A DNA stretch of 64,000 nt, taken from the NCBI RefSeq assembly GCF_005796105.1, contig NZ_VAUO01000007.1:124001-188000 (forward strand), given 5' to 3'. How positions within the stretch are numbered: position 1 is the stretch's first letter; the number at the start of each line of letters is the position of its first letter. The notes under the pieces are model-generated. The model was not told the origin of the DNA, did not search any database, and saw only the letters and a program-made list of their open reading frames with translations. A program made the translations under genes and the position numbers. Below, in pieces: positions 50,907 to 61,355 of the stretch. The DNA comes from Pseudomonas mosselii (lineage in GTDB: Bacteria; Pseudomonadota; Gammaproteobacteria; Pseudomonadales; Pseudomonadaceae).

Positions 50907-51784
50907 CGCAAACCTCCCAGCGCCAGCCCGCACGCCAGCGCCATCGAGGCGTGCAGTGCAGGCTCAGGACCCGCCGCGCCAACCCCCGGCAAGCACGCCA
51001 GGTGGCATGGCAGACTCAGCCGCCGGCTCAACTGCGCAGCGTATTCAGCATTGGCAGCACCTCCAGCCAGCATCAGCGCATCGACCCCGATCAGGTCCTG
51101 GCCAGGCGCCAGCAACGCCGCCACCTCGTCAAACCAGCCGCTGGAATCAGCCTGCGACCACTGCCGGCATTGCGCAACCGGCCCCTGCGACCAACAGTGC
51201 AGCGCCAACCGGTCGCTTTCGATATGCAGCAAGGCCGTACGTGGCGAGCGCCGCGCCATGACTCGGCGCAAGGCGAAGCTGTCCACTTCCACGGCGACTA
51301 CCTCGAGCCCGGCCTGGGCAAACAGCTGCTCCAGCGGGTCGAGCTGACTCTGCCGACACGCGGCAATCAACACCTCGACCTTGTCCGCGGCCCGCGGTGC
51401 AGGCCCGATCAATTGAAAGTCCAGGGCAAGGTCATCAAGGGGAAATGGAAACAATTGCTCCGCCTCGGTCAGCAGTTGCCCTTCCAGGTCTTGCTCGCTG
51501 ATGCCGCGTGGCAACTGCGCGACCTTGCAGATTACCTGCGCCGCAGGCAGTGCCAGTGCGACCCGGCGCTGGCGCGATCCGCAGCGCCGCCGAGCCTCAC
51601 CTAACGCGCGCACCAGCGAAGGGTTGTCGTCGAAGCGCAAGGCGCCATCGGGCAACGGCTCGCAGGCCCAGCCGACGACACGCGCCTGCCCGCGCTGACG
51701 GCGCATATGAAGCATTCTTACCGCGCCGCAGGCAATATCTACCCCCAGCAGTGAACCGACATCCCTGCCAAATCGTCCAATCAT
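50903..51784 (-). CDS. pilM: Type IV pilus assembly protein PilM
   Basis: 293-residue actin-like cytoplasmic protein, shorter than the roughly 350-residue PilM of P. aeruginosa. Visible: the N-terminal LLGVDIACGAVRMLHM phosphate-1 strand, VALALPAAQVICK and VEVLIAACRQSQLD, LEVVAVEVDSFALRR, and the C-terminal GVDALMLAGGAA...ALHASMALACGLAL. It binds the PilN N-terminus. First gene of the pilM-N-OP-Q-aroK-aroB-damX run, divergent from ponA as in other pseudomonads. Confidence 0.88.
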   Translation of the reverse strand: MIGRFGRDVGSLLGVDIACGAVRMLHMRRQRGQARVVGWACEPLPDGALRFDDNPSLVRALGEARRRCGSRQRRVALALPAAQVICKVAQLPRGISEQDLEGQLLTEAEQLFPFPLDDLALDFQLIGPAPRAADKVEVLIAACRQSQLDPLEQLFAQAGLEVVAVEVDSFALRRVMARRSPRTALLHIESDRLALHCWSQGPVAQCRQWSQADSSGWFDEVAALLAPGQDLIGVDALMLAGGAANAEYAAQLSRRLSLPCHLACLPGVGAAGPEPALHASMALACGLALGGLR

Positions 51785-51879
51785 GACGTTCCCTTCCTGG
51801 CCATCCGAGCCTGTGCAATTACCCCACGAGCGGTCGGGGCGTCGCCCCGGCCGGTCACCCGGAGGAGCGAAAAATGCTT

Positions 51880-51885
51880 ATAATG
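51880..51885 (+). promoter_or_regulatory. Putative -10 box of ponA
   Basis: TATAAT, a perfect -10 hexamer 32 bases before the GTG start, in the pilM-ponA divergent gap. The -35 region at the right distance (GTCACC-like) is weak. Confidence 0.5.
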
Positions 51886-51916
51886 CCCAGCGTTTTTTCC
51901 TGTCCGCTGGCCTCGC

Positions 51917-54406
51917 GTGCAATCCACTCCTCAACCTGGACACCCAAAAGCCTTGATACGCCTGCTGAAGTTCTTCTGGTGGTCTTTCGTCGCAGTTATC
52001 TGCGCGCTCGTACTCGGTGTGAGCGGTGCGTTTCTGTATCTTAGCCCCAACCTCCCGTCGGTCGATTCGCTCAGAAGCGTCCAGTTGCAAATCCCCTTGA
52101 GGGTCTATAGCAGCGACGGCAAGCTGATTGCCGAGTTCGGCGAAATGCGCCGCTCTCCAATCAAATTCCAGGAAATTCCCCCACAGTTCATACAGGCGCT
52201 TCTGTCAGCCGAGGACGATAATTTCCTCAATCACTACGGTGTCGACCCCAGCAGCCTGATGCGGGCGGCCTCGCAGTTGCTCAAGTCCGGGCACATCCAG
52301 ACCGGCGGCAGCACCATCACCATGCAGGTGGCGAAGAACTTCTTCCTGACCAGCGAACGCAGCTTCTCGCGCAAGACCAACGAAATCCTGCTGGCCCTGC
52401 AGATCGAACGCGAGCTGACCAAGGACGAGATCCTCGAGCTCTACGTCAACAAGATCTACCTGGGCAACCGTGCCTACGGTATCGACGCGGCGGCGCAGGT
52501 GTACTACGGCAAGTCGATCCGCGACGTCAGCCTGGCGCAGATGGCGATGATCGCAGGCCTGCCCAAGGCTCCTTCGCGCTTCAACCCGTTGGCCAACCCC
52601 ATTCGCGCCAAGGAGCGTCGCGACTGGATCCTGGGGCGCATGTACAAGCTGGGCAAGATTGATGAGGCCAGCTACCAAGCAGCCCTCGCCGAACCGCTGA
52701 ACGCCAGCTACCACGTGCCCACGCCAGAAGTGAATGCCCCCTACGTCGCCGAGATGGCGCGTGCCGAAATGGTCGGCCGCTACGGCAGCGAGGCTTACAC
52801 CGAAGGCTTGCGCGTCACCACCACGGTGCCGAGCGACATGCAGCAGATGGCCAACGACGCGGTGCTCAACGGCCTCTCCGAATACGACGAGCGGCATGGC
52901 TACCGTGGCCCGGAGGCGCGCTTCCCAGGCAAGACCCGCGCTGCCTGGCTGCAAGAGCTGGGCAAGCAGCGCCCACTGGGCGGCCTGGAGCCGGCCATCG
53001 TCACCCAGGTCGACAAGACCGGCCTGAAGGTCATGACCCGCACCGGCCAGGAAGAAAGCGTCGCCTGGGACACCATGAAGTGGGCTCGCCCGTACCTGAA
53101 CACCAATGCACAGGGCCGCACGCCGCAGTCACCGGCCGACGTCGCCCAAGTGGGTGACTTGGTGCGCCTGCAACGCTTACCTGAGGGCACGCTGAAGTTC
53201 AGCCAGGTACCTGCGGCGCAGAGTGCGCTGGTCACTCTCGATCCTTACGACGGTGCGATCCGCGCGCTGGTTGGTGGGTTCTCGTTCGAGCAAAGCAACT
53301 ACAACCGCGCCACCCAGGCCAAGCGCCAGCCAGGCTCGAGCTTCAAACCTTTCGTCTACAGCGCCGCACTGGATAACGGCTACACCGCCGCCAGCCTGGT
53401 CAACGATGCACCGATCGTGTTCGTCGATGAGTACCTGGACAAAGTCTGGCGTCCGAAGAACGACACCAACACCTTCCTCGGCCCGATTCGCATGCGCGAA
53501 GCGCTGTACAAATCACGCAACCTGGTTTCGATCCGCCTGTTGCAGGCCATGGGCGTAGATAGCACGATCGACTACATCGCCAAGTTCGGCTTCAACAAGC
53601 AGGACCTGCCGCGCAACCTGTCGCTAGCACTGGGCACCGCCACGCTGACGCCGATGGAAATCGCCACTGGCTGGAGCACCTTCGCCAACGGTGGCTACAA
53701 GATCAACCCGTACCTGATCCAGCGCGTGGAGAGCCGTAGCGGCGAGACACTGTTCACCGCCAACCCGCCACGCGTCCCGCAAGGCGCTCAGGACCAGGCC
53801 GGCCTTGCCGCCCCGGAACAGTCCATCAGCGTTGCCCCCATGCCAGGCGAAGCGCCTTCGGCCCTGGGTCAGGTCGCCCCAGCAGCACAGGCACCAGCGG
53901 TGGCCGAGCGCATCATCGATGGCCGCACCACTTATATCCTCACCAGCATGCTGCAGGACGTGATCAAGCGCGGCACCGGCCGCCGCGCCATGGCGCTGGG
54001 CCGCAGCGACCTAGCCGGCAAGACCGGCACCACCAACGAGTCCAAGGATGCCTGGTTCTCCGGTTACAACGCCGACTACATGACTACCGTATGGGTAGGC
54101 TTCGACCAGCCGGAAAGCCTCGGTCGCCGCGAATATGGCGGCACCGTGGCGCTGCCGATCTGGATGAACTTCATGGGCGCGGCGCTCAAGGGCAAGCCTG
54201 AGCATGCCCCGGCTGAGCCAGAAGGCATTCTCAGCCTGCGAGTCGACCCGGTCAGTGGCCGCGCCGCCACCCCGAGCACGCCGAACGCCTACTTCGAGCT
54301 GTTCAAGGCCGAAGACTCGCCGCCGTCGGTGGACGAGCTGGGCAATGGCGCAGCACCGGGCAGCCCTCTGCCGGCAGATGAATCCGCGCCTATGGATCTG
54401 TTCTGA
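51917..54406 (+). CDS. ponA: Bifunctional penicillin-binding protein 1A
   Basis: 829 residues from the GTG at 51917; a TTG at 51953 (then IRLLKFFWWSF) would give 817 residues and is equally plausible, as neither has a strong SD. One N-terminal membrane helix is followed by the glycosyltransferase domain (AEDDNFLNHYGVDPSSLMRA with the catalytic Glu near 98, GGSTITMQVAKNFFL) and an OB-like insertion. The transpeptidase domain has SxxK in QPGSSFKPF near 473, and KTGTT near 701. It polymerises and crosslinks peptidoglycan. A hairpin repeat and a terminator follow. Confidence 0.96.
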   Translation: MQSTPQPGHPKALIRLLKFFWWSFVAVICALVLGVSGAFLYLSPNLPSVDSLRSVQLQIPLRVYSSDGKLIAEFGEMRRSPIKFQEIPPQFIQALLSAEDDNFLNHYGVDPSSLMRAASQLLKSGHIQTGGSTITMQVAKNFFLTSERSFSRKTNEILLALQIERELTKDEILELYVNKIYLGNRAYGIDAAAQVYYGKSIRDVSLAQMAMIAGLPKAPSRFNPLANPIRAKERRDWILGRMYKLGKIDEASYQAALAEPLNASYHVPTPEVNAPYVAEMARAEMVGRYGSEAYTEGLRVTTTVPSDMQQMANDAVLNGLSEYDERHGYRGPEARFPGKTRAAWLQELGKQRPLGGLEPAIVTQVDKTGLKVMTRTGQEESVAWDTMKWARPYLNTNAQGRTPQSPADVAQVGDLVRLQRLPEGTLKFSQVPAAQSALVTLDPYDGAIRALVGGFSFEQSNYNRATQAKRQPGSSFKPFVYSAALDNGYTAASLVNDAPIVFVDEYLDKVWRPKNDTNTFLGPIRMREALYKSRNLVSIRLLQAMGVDSTIDYIAKFGFNKQDLPRNLSLALGTATLTPMEIATGWSTFANGGYKINPYLIQRVESRSGETLFTANPPRVPQGAQDQAGLAAPEQSISVAPMPGEAPSALGQVAPAAQAPAVAERIIDGRTTYILTSMLQDVIKRGTGRRAMALGRSDLAGKTGTTNESKDAWFSGYNADYMTTVWVGFDQPESLGRREYGGTVALPIWMNFMGAALKGKPEHAPAEPEGILSLRVDPVSGRAATPSTPNAYFELFKAEDSPPSVDELGNGAAPGSPLPADESAPMDLF

Positions 54407-54412
54407 TAGCAG

Positions 54413-54502
54413 CAAGTTTCGAGCGGCAAGCGGATCTGCGTCCGGCCTTGCGCAGGTGCAACGGCAGACATCGAACGGCTTGTCGCTTGAAGCTCGAAAC
54501 TG
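54413..54502. repeat. GCTGCAAGC-type imperfect hairpin repeat, copy 4
   Basis: AGTTTCGAGCGGCAAGC on the left is answered by GCTTGTCGCTTGAAGCTCGAAACT-type sequence on the right; the outermost AGTTTCGAGC / GCTCGAAACT arms are perfect. It lies between the ponA stop and its terminator. Confidence 0.7.
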
Positions 54503-54506
54503 AAGC

Positions 54507-54542
54507 AAAAAAAAACCGGCTCATATGAGCCGGTTCTTTTTT
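54507..54542. terminator. Bidirectional terminator between ponA and maeB
   Basis: A9 on the left, CCGGCTCATATGAGCCGG, then TTCTTTTTT. The perfect 9-bp stem works for both converging genes. Confidence 0.95.
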
Positions 54543-54552
54543 GCGTGCTGTA

Positions 54553-55821
54553 TTAGCCGTTGAACACGTCATCCACGCTCTTGAGCGGGTAGTGCTTCGG
54601 ATACGGCAGGGTAGCCACGCCGGATTCGATGGCGGCCTTGGCCACAGCGTCGGAAACGACGGTGATCAGGCGAGCGTCCAGCGGCTTCGGAATGATGTAC
54701 TCACGGCCAAATTCCAGACCTTCGACGCCATACGCTTCGCAAACTTCCTTCGGAACCGGCAGCTTGGCTAGGTCTTTCAGAGCGATGGCCGCGGCGATCT
54801 TCATTTCTTCGTTGATGCGCTTGGCGCGAACGTCCAGAGCACCGCGGAAGATGAATGGGAAGCCGAGTACGTTGTTGACCTGGTTCGGGTAGTCCGAACG
54901 ACCGGTAGCCATGATCACGTCGCTGCGAGTGGCGTGGGCCAGCTCAGGAGCGATTTCCGGGTCCGGGTTCGAGCAGGCGAACACGATCGGGTTGGCAGCC
55001 ATCGACTTAAGGCCTTCTGCGCTCAGCAGGTTCGGGCCGGACAGGCCAACGAACACATCGGCGCCGTCGAGGGCGTCAGCCAGGGTGCGCTTATCGGTGG
55101 CGTGGGCGAACTGGGCCTTGTATTGGTTCAGGTCGTCACGGCCAGCGTGGATCACACCGCTGCGGTCGATCATGAAGATGTTCTCGACCTTGGCGCCCAT
55201 GCTGACCAGCAGCTTCATGCAGGAGATGGCCGCAGCGCCAGCACCCAGGCAGACGATCTTGGCGTCTTCGAGTGTCTTGCCGGCGATTTCCAGGGCGTTG
55301 ATCATGCCGGCTGCGGTAACGATGGCGGTACCGTGCTGGTCATCGTGGAAGACCGGGATGTCACACTGCTCGATCAGGGTGCGCTCGATCTCGAAGCACT
55401 CAGGTGCTTTGATGTCTTCGAGGTTGATGCCACCGAAGGTGATGGAGATGCGACGCACGGTGTCGATGAAGGCTTGCGGGCTTTCCGATTCGACTTCGAT
55501 ATCAAAAACATCGATGCCGGCGAAACGCTTGAACAGAACACCCTTGCCTTCCATGACCGGCTTCGAGGCCAGCGGGCCCAGGTCACCCAGACCCAGAATC
55601 GCGGTACCGTCGGAGATCACCGCAACCAGGTTGCCTTTGCCGGTGTATTTGTAGGCCAACTCTGCATCACGGCCAATTTCGCGCACAGGCTCGGCGACGC
55701 CTGGGCTGTAGGCCAGGGCGAGGTCGCGGGCGGTGGCGGTGGGCTTGGTGAGCTCGACGCTCAGTTTCCCTGGACGGGGCTGAGCATGGTATTCGAGAGC
55801 GGCGGTTTTCAGGTCTGACAT
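54553..55821 (-). CDS. maeB: Malic enzyme, short form
   Basis: 422-residue NAD(P)-dependent malic enzyme, decarboxylating malate to pyruvate. N-terminal malic domain with [13 protein letters not shown], the catalytic-site [14 protein letters not shown] and lysine in [28 protein letters not shown], then the cofactor fold [12 protein letters not shown]. It lacks the phosphotransacetylase-like tail of long MaeB. Start at Met4 of the open frame ([12 protein letters not shown]), where AGCGGA is correctly spaced. Confidence 0.93.
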   Translation of the reverse strand: MSDLKTAALEYHAQPRPGKLSVELTKPTATARDLALAYSPGVAEPVREIGRDAELAYKYTGKGNLVAVISDGTAILGLGDLGPLASKPVMEGKGVLFKRFAGIDVFDIEVESESPQAFIDTVRRISITFGGINLEDIKAPECFEIERTLIEQCDIPVFHDDQHGTAIVTAAGMINALEIAGKTLEDAKIVCLGAGAAAISCMKLLVSMGAKVENIFMIDRSGVIHAGRDDLNQYKAQFAHATDKRTLADALDGADVFVGLSGPNLLSAEGLKSMAANPIVFACSNPDPEIAPELAHATRSDVIMATGRSDYPNQVNNVLGFPFIFRGALDVRAKRINEEMKIAAAIALKDLAKLPVPKEVCEAYGVEGLEFGREYIIPKPLDARLITVVSDAVAKAAIESGVATLPYPKHYPLKSVDDVFNG

Positions 55822-56000
55822 GATGGGCATTCCGCTGTTTACTGTTCTGACGGACCGCCGAGGATACGCAAAGTGCCGGAGGGCGACAAGACTGCCCGGT
55901 CACGAGTGTCAAGGCCTTTGGCCTACGACTTTACGCTAAAACCCACGGGGTTTTGGAAAGGCAAGTGTGTACAATTAGGAAGCTAAATGTCTACAACTAT

Positions 56001-56822
56001 TTAACCAGAAACCGGCGTCAACATGCTCGGATCGGTCAATGGCAACAGCCAGCGTCGCTGCCCAGGCGTGAGGCCACCTTTTCGGGAACGGTCCACCACC
56101 CAACCACGCGCCTCGACCTGGCGTCCCTTGAGGTTATCCACAAAGCCTGGAGGAAAGTGGCGACGCAGACGAGCGGGGATGTTCAGCACCACAGCGCCAT
56201 CCAGTTCAAGCCAGATACCGCCACGATTAGCCTCGACCTTGCTTATTTTGCCGCTTATCACTGCAAAGCCGGCTTGATCGAGGCGCCGCGCGGAGCGCAC
56301 CGGTGATTGGCGCCACAGCCCTTTGCGGGCTTGCCGGGCCTGTCGCTCGGCCTGCTGCTGGCAGGCGGACAAACGCACATTTGGCGCGACCGCAACCCGG
56401 TAGCCCAGCCCCTCGCTGAGCAGTTGTGCTTCGAGATTGTTGCCAGTCCGGCTGTAGATATGCGCCAGGGTCCGGCCATACTTGTCCTTGGACTGCGCTC
56501 CGGGCACCAGGCCTAACTTGCCGTCACTGGCCTTGACCAAGGCTTGCAAGCGTTGCCTGGCGGCCTCGGCGTAAGGCTCTGCAACACGCCCATTGCGACC
56601 AAGCTCCGGGGCATTGATGCCGATCAGGCGCACGCTGCGCCCATCGACCAGCCGAATGGTATCGCCATCGACCACCTGTCGCACCGCCACCGGCTGGGCG
56701 CGCTCGGGGAGCGGACAGAAGGCCTGCGCCTGTGCCTGCCAGATCGCGCCCATAAAAAAGGCGCCCACAAGGAGCGCCTTTTCTTGCAACAGTGCGAACC
56801 TCAAGAGATTCGCCATGCGCAT
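56001..56822 (-). CDS. Exported thermonuclease-family (SNase-like) protein
   Basis: About 273 residues: a signal peptide (MRMANLLRFALLQEKALLVGAFFMGAIWQAQAQA written in parts; hydrophobic core ALLVGAFFMGAIW) and a staphylococcal-nuclease-like domain. The catalytic region VVDGDTIRLVDGRSVRLIGI carries the Asp/Thr pocket and is followed by NAPELG and DKYGRTLAHIY with the conserved Arg. A C-terminal OB-like extension (about 190-273, GKISKVEANRGGIWLELDG) is present. It starts 3 bases after the rpmE stop, and the rpmE terminator lies inside its signal-peptide codons. Alternative starts are Met at 56816 and Met at 56753, the latter after the terminator. Confidence 0.82.
   Translation of the reverse strand: MRMANLLRFALLQEKALLVGAFFMGAIWQAQAQAFCPLPERAQPVAVRQVVDGDTIRLVDGRSVRLIGINAPELGRNGRVAEPYAEAARQRLQALVKASDGKLGLVPGAQSKDKYGRTLAHIYSRTGNNLEAQLLSEGLGYRVAVAPNVRLSACQQQAERQARQARKGLWRQSPVRSARRLDQAGFAVISGKISKVEANRGGIWLELDGAVVLNIPARLRRHFPPGFVDNLKGRQVEARGWVVDRSRKGGLTPGQRRWLLPLTDPSMLTPVSG
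56755..56783 (-). terminator. rpmE terminator inside the next gene
   Basis: The minus strand reads AAAAGGCGCTCCTTGTGGGC then GCCTTTTTT: a strong stem with T6, 42 bases after the rpmE stop. These bases also encode part of the predicted signal peptide of the thermonuclease gene. Confidence 0.8.
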
Positions 56823-56824
56823 GA

Positions 56825-57040
56825 TTACTTCTTGGTACCGAACATACCGAAGCGATCGGCGAACTTCTGTACGCGACCACCGGTGTCCAGGACTTTTTGC
56901 TTGCCAGTGTAGAACGGGTGGCACTGGGAGCAAACGTCGATCGCCAGCGGCTTGGCCAAGGTCGAACGGGTTTCGAATTTGTTGCCGCAGCTGCAGGTGA
57001 CTGCAACTACTTCGTAGTTCGGATGAATATCTGCTTTCAT
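56825..57040 (-). CDS. rpmE: 50S ribosomal protein L31
   Basis: 71 residues, zinc-binding (C+) form: cysteines in VTCSCGN and [15 protein letters not shown]. The start [12 protein letters not shown] with GAGGAAGTGACC upstream is the family start; the longer frame to 57151 is not used. It is divergent from priA, the usual arrangement in gammaproteobacteria. Confidence 0.97.
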   Translation of the reverse strand: MKADIHPNYEVVAVTCSCGNKFETRSTLAKPLAIDVCSQCHPFYTGKQKVLDTGGRVQKFADRFGMFGTKK

Positions 57041-57208
57041 GGTCACTTCCTCGAGCTGCGTGCCGCCACCCAACACCATTGTTGAATACCGCACGTAATT
57101 AGGCGGCGAATAATACCAGAGCACAGCCGCAGCGCAAGTTGTCGCTTGCACCGACCGTCGTCTGCTAGGCTCGCCGGATTGCCGAAATGCCCTCCAGAGA
57201 CCTTCCGC

Positions 57209-59428
57209 GTGTCCGACGTCATCCTGCGCCTTGCCCTACCCTCGCCCCTGCGTCGCCTGTTCGACTACCGGGCGCCGGCAAGCCTGGCGCGCCAGCCCCT
57301 GACGCCCGGCATGCGCATTCGCGTGCCGTTCGGGCGCCGCGAGATGATCGGCGTGCTGGTGGAAGTGGCGCAACAAAGTGAAGTGCCCGCCGACAAGCTC
57401 AAGCCGGCCATTGCCCTGCTCGACCCGGTCTCGCCGATCCCGCCAGCGCTGTTCAAGCTGTGCCTGTGGACCGCCCAGTATTACCAGCACAGCCTTGGCG
57501 ACACACTGAACTGGGCCCTGCCAACCCTGCTGCGCCAGGGCGAGGCGGCCGAAGCCCGGCAGGAGCGTTTCTGGCACGTGACCCCAGGCGCACGCCTGGA
57601 AGACCCGCGCATCGCCCGTGCCCCGCGCCAGCGCGAAGCCCTCAAGACCCTGTCGCAGCACCCGCATGGGGTGGCCCACAGCCTGCTGGGCAAACTGGGC
57701 CTGAACAAGGACAGCCTCGACCTGCTGTTGGCCAAGGAGCTGGTCAACATCGAAGTGCGCCGTCATTTGCCGGCGGCGCGCCACGAGCATTGGCTGGCAC
57801 AGCCGGAATTGCCGCTCAATGAAGAGCAGCGCGCGGCATTCGAGGCCGTGCGCTCAGGCTTTGGCGCTTTTCACGCGTTCCTGCTCGCGGGCGTCACCGG
57901 CAGCGGTAAGACCGAGGTCTACCTGCAACTGATCCGCGAAACCCTGGAGGCCGGCAAGCAGGCGCTGATCCTAATCCCGGAGATCAACCTCGGCCCGCAG
58001 ACCCTGCAACGTTTCGAGCAGCGCTTCAACGCACGCATCGCCTTGCTGCACTCGGCGGTCGCCGACCGCGAGCGCCTGGATGCCTGGCTCGCGGCCCGTG
58101 ACGGCGAGGCGGACATCATCATCGGCACTCGCTCGGCCTTGTTCACGCCAATGAAGAACCCCGGCCTGATCATCATCGACGAAGAACACGACGGCTCTTA
58201 TAAACAGCAGGAAGGTCTGCGCTACCACGCCCGTGACCTGGCGGTGGTGCGCGCGCACCAGGAAGGCATCCCGATCCTGCTGGGCTCGGCCACCCCTTCG
58301 CTGGAAAGCCTGCACAACGCCCACACTGGCCGCTACGGCCTGCTGCGCATGAACCAACGTGCCGGTGGCGCCCGAGCGCCGCGCTTCCTGCGTCTGGACG
58401 TGCGCAGCCTGCCGCTGGACAGCGGTATCAGCGGCCCGCTGCAACAGGCCATTCGCCAGACCCTCGAGGCCGGCCAGCAAGTGCTGGTGTTCCTTAACCG
58501 CCGCGGCTTCGCCCCGACCCTGCTATGCCATGATTGCGGCTGGCTGTCCGAATGCCCACGCTGCGACGCACGCATGACGGTACACCAACGCTCGGCGGTG
58601 CTGCGCTGCCACCACTGTGGCTACGACGAACACCTGCCGCTGCAATGCCCGCAATGCGCCCACGTCGACCTGCGCCCAGTGGGCGCCGGCACCGAACGCG
58701 CCGAAGAGCGGCTCAAGGTACTGTTTCCCGACTACCCGATCCTGCGTGTCGATCGCGACAGCACCTCGCGCAAGGACGCCATGCACAACCTGTTCACCAC
58801 CATTCAGCGCGGCCAGCCGAGCATCCTGGTGGGCACGCAGATGCTGGCCAAGGGTCACCACTTCCCCCGAGTCACCCTGGTGGCCATCCTCGATGCCGAC
58901 GGCGGGCTGTTCTCCGGCGATTTTCGTGCAGGCGAGCGCATGGCCCAACTCATCGTCCAGGTCGCAGGCCGCGCTGGGCGGGCCGAAGAACCAGGCAAGG
59001 TGATCGTACAGACCCATCTGGCGGACCATCCCCTGCTGGTTCAGTTGACCGAACAAGGCTACTTCGCCTTCGCCGAGCAAGCGCTGAGCGAGCGCCGTGC
59101 AGCCGGCCTGCCGCCATTCGCCCATCTGGCCCTACTCCGTGCCGATGCGCACAAACCGGACCAGGCCGAAGGCTTCCTCGACGAAGCCTGCGCGGCAGCT
59201 GAGCGCCTGCTGAACGAACAGGCGCTGCACGGCATCGAACTGCTGGGCCCAGTGCCAGCCCCCATGGAACGCCGAGCAGGGCGGTTTCGCGCACAACTAT
59301 TGCTCCAGGCCAATGCCCGGGCGCAGCTGCATCGACTGATCAGTGCATGGTTGCTAGTGTTGGAGCAAATGCCATCCGGACGACAGGTGCGCTGGTCGCT
59401 GGATGTCGACCCGGTGGACCTTTATTGA
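57209..59428 (+). CDS. priA: Primosomal protein N', replication restart helicase PriA
   Basis: 739-residue superfamily 2 helicase restarting collapsed replication forks. N-terminal 3'-binding domain ([20 protein letters not shown]), Walker [18 protein letters not shown] box, and the zinc-binding insertion ([31 protein letters not shown]). Helicase lobe 2 contains [18 protein letters not shown]. The GTG at 57209 gives the usual family length; the ATG at 57146 adds unrelated residues. Confidence 0.97.
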   Translation: MSDVILRLALPSPLRRLFDYRAPASLARQPLTPGMRIRVPFGRREMIGVLVEVAQQSEVPADKLKPAIALLDPVSPIPPALFKLCLWTAQYYQHSLGDTLNWALPTLLRQGEAAEARQERFWHVTPGARLEDPRIARAPRQREALKTLSQHPHGVAHSLLGKLGLNKDSLDLLLAKELVNIEVRRHLPAARHEHWLAQPELPLNEEQRAAFEAVRSGFGAFHAFLLAGVTGSGKTEVYLQLIRETLEAGKQALILIPEINLGPQTLQRFEQRFNARIALLHSAVADRERLDAWLAARDGEADIIIGTRSALFTPMKNPGLIIIDEEHDGSYKQQEGLRYHARDLAVVRAHQEGIPILLGSATPSLESLHNAHTGRYGLLRMNQRAGGARAPRFLRLDVRSLPLDSGISGPLQQAIRQTLEAGQQVLVFLNRRGFAPTLLCHDCGWLSECPRCDARMTVHQRSAVLRCHHCGYDEHLPLQCPQCAHVDLRPVGAGTERAEERLKVLFPDYPILRVDRDSTSRKDAMHNLFTTIQRGQPSILVGTQMLAKGHHFPRVTLVAILDADGGLFSGDFRAGERMAQLIVQVAGRAGRAEEPGKVIVQTHLADHPLLVQLTEQGYFAFAEQALSERRAAGLPPFAHLALLRADAHKPDQAEGFLDEACAAAERLLNEQALHGIELLGPVPAPMERRAGRFRAQLLLQANARAQLHRLISAWLLVLEQMPSGRQVRWSLDVDPVDLY

Positions 59429-59521
59429 GCTGCAAGCCGCAAGCTCCAAGCATCAAGCCACAGCGGCCCTGCGCTGGATCGACTACTTGTCGCTTGCAGC
59501 TCGTAGCTTGTAGCTCGCTGA
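59427..59521. repeat. GCTGCAAGC-type imperfect hairpin repeat, copy 5
   Basis: GAGCTGCAAGCCGCAAGC on the left, CTTGTCGCTTGCAGCTCG and TAGCTTGTAGCTCGC on the right, central GCGGCCCTGCGC. Sits directly on the priA stop. Confidence 0.75.
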
Positions 59522-59617
59522 AAGGTTGGCAACCCGTCCCCGGCAACGGATAATGCCCAGTTTTTCCACCTGCGCATCGAAGCGCCCCACCGCGCTTGCG
59601 GTCGAAAAGAGATCCCC

Positions 59618-61354
59618 ATGAAAGACACCATTCGCCAGCTGATCCAGCAAGCCCTCACCCAACTCGTCAACGACGGCGTACTGCCTGAAGGGCTGGCGCC
59701 GGCGATCCAGGTGGAAAACGCCCGGGACAAGACCCACGGCGACTTCGCCAGCAACATCGCCATGATGCTGGCCAAGCCGGCCGGCATGAAGCCGCGCGAG
59801 CTGGCGGAAAAGCTCATCAACGCCCTGCCGGCCAGCGCCGACGTGAGCAAGGTCGAGATCGCCGGCCCCGGCTTCCTGAACTTCTTCCAGAACACCGACG
59901 CCCTGGCCAACCGCCTGGACGCTGCCCTGGCAGACGGCCACCTGGGTGTGCGCAAGGCCGGCCCTGCGCAAAAAGTGGTGATCGATATGTCGGCACCGAA
60001 CCTGGCCAAGGAGATGCACGTCGGCCACCTGCGCTCGACCATCATCGGCGACAGCGTCGCCCGTGTGCTGGAGTTCCTCGGCGATGACGTCATCCGCCAG
60101 AACCACGTAGGCGACTGGGGCACCCAGTTCGGCATGCTGCTGGCCTACCTCGAAGAAAACCCGATCACCAGCGATGAGCTGTCGGACCTGGAGAACTTCT
60201 ACCGCGCCGCCAAGAAACGCTTCGACGAGTCAGAAGCCTTCGCTACCCGCGCCCGTGGCCTAGTGGTCAAGCTGCAAGCCGGCGACCCGGAGTGCATGGC
60301 GCTGTGGACGCGCTTCAAGGACATCTCGCTGTCCCACTGCCAAAAGACCTACGAACTGCTCAACGTCAAGCTGAGCATGGCCGACGTGATGGGCGAGAGC
60401 GCCTACAACGACGACCTGGCCAACGTGGTCGCCGACCTCAAGGCCAAGGGCCTGCTGGTCGAAGATCAGGGCGCACAATGCGTGTTCCTCGAGGAATTCA
60501 AGAACAGCGAAGGCGAGCCCCTGCCGGTGATCGTGCAGAAGGCCGACGGCGGCTACCTGTACGCCACCACCGACCTGGCGGCGGTGCGCTACCGTAGCAA
60601 CACGCTAAAGGCCGACCGCGCCCTGTACTTCGTCGACCAGCGCCAGGCATTGCACTTCAACCAGGTGTTCGAAGTCGCGCGCCGCGCAGGCTTCGTCGGC
60701 CATCCAATGCAGATGGAGCACATGGGCTTCGGCACCATGAACGGCGCCGATGGCCGTCCGTTCAAGACCCGTGACGGCGGCACCGTGAAGCTGATCGACC
60801 TGCTCAATGAGGCCAAGGATCGCGCCTACGCGCTGGTCAAGGAGAAGAACCCAGGCTTGGCCGAGCAAGAGCTGCGCCGCATCGGCGAAGTGGTAGGCAT
60901 CGGCGCGGTCAAGTACGCCGACCTGTCCAAGCACCGTACCAGCGATTACAGCTTCAACTTCGAGCTGATGCTCAACTTCGAAGGCAACACCGCGCCGTAC
61001 CTGCTGTATGCCTACACCCGTGTGGCGGGTGTATTCCGCAAGCTCGGCAAGGGCTTCGACGAGGTCGACGGCAGCATCGTGCTGCAAGCCGCCCACGAAC
61101 AGGATTTGGCCGCGCGTCTGGCGCAGTTCGGCGAAATCCTGAACAACGTCGCCGAAAAAGGCACCCCGCACGTCCTGTGCAGCTACCTGTACGACCTCGC
61201 CGGTCTGTTCTCCAGCTTCTACGAGAACTGCCCGATCCTGTCCGCCGAAACCCCGCAACAGCAGCAGAGCCGCCTGCGCCTGGCCGCCCTGACCGGCCGG
61301 ACCCTCAAGCAGGGCCTGGAGCTGCTGGGCCTGGAAACCCTGGAGCGCATGTAA
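59618..61354 (+). CDS. argS: Arginyl-tRNA synthetase
   Basis: 578-residue class I synthetase. N-terminal tRNA-binding domain, HIGH motif as HVGH in [17 protein letters not shown], and the C-terminal anticodon-binding DALR domain ([18 protein letters not shown] ... [25 protein letters not shown]). The KMSKS motif is degenerate (PFKTRDGG), normal for many ArgRS. The SPOR-domain gene starts one base after the stop. Confidence 0.98.
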   Translation: MKDTIRQLIQQALTQLVNDGVLPEGLAPAIQVENARDKTHGDFASNIAMMLAKPAGMKPRELAEKLINALPASADVSKVEIAGPGFLNFFQNTDALANRLDAALADGHLGVRKAGPAQKVVIDMSAPNLAKEMHVGHLRSTIIGDSVARVLEFLGDDVIRQNHVGDWGTQFGMLLAYLEENPITSDELSDLENFYRAAKKRFDESEAFATRARGLVVKLQAGDPECMALWTRFKDISLSHCQKTYELLNVKLSMADVMGESAYNDDLANVVADLKAKGLLVEDQGAQCVFLEEFKNSEGEPLPVIVQKADGGYLYATTDLAAVRYRSNTLKADRALYFVDQRQALHFNQVFEVARRAGFVGHPMQMEHMGFGTMNGADGRPFKTRDGGTVKLIDLLNEAKDRAYALVKEKNPGLAEQELRRIGEVVGIGAVKYADLSKHRTSDYSFNFELMLNFEGNTAPYLLYAYTRVAGVFRKLGKGFDEVDGSIVLQAAHEQDLAARLAQFGEILNNVAEKGTPHVLCSYLYDLAGLFSSFYENCPILSAETPQQQQSRLRLAALTGRTLKQGLELLGLETLERM

Positions 61355-61355
61355 G

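Noticed and set aside
54553..55821. maeB truncated by loss of a phosphotransacetylase domain
   Set aside because: The short malic enzyme form is normal in Pseudomonas, and a terminator follows immediately, with no remnant of a second domain.
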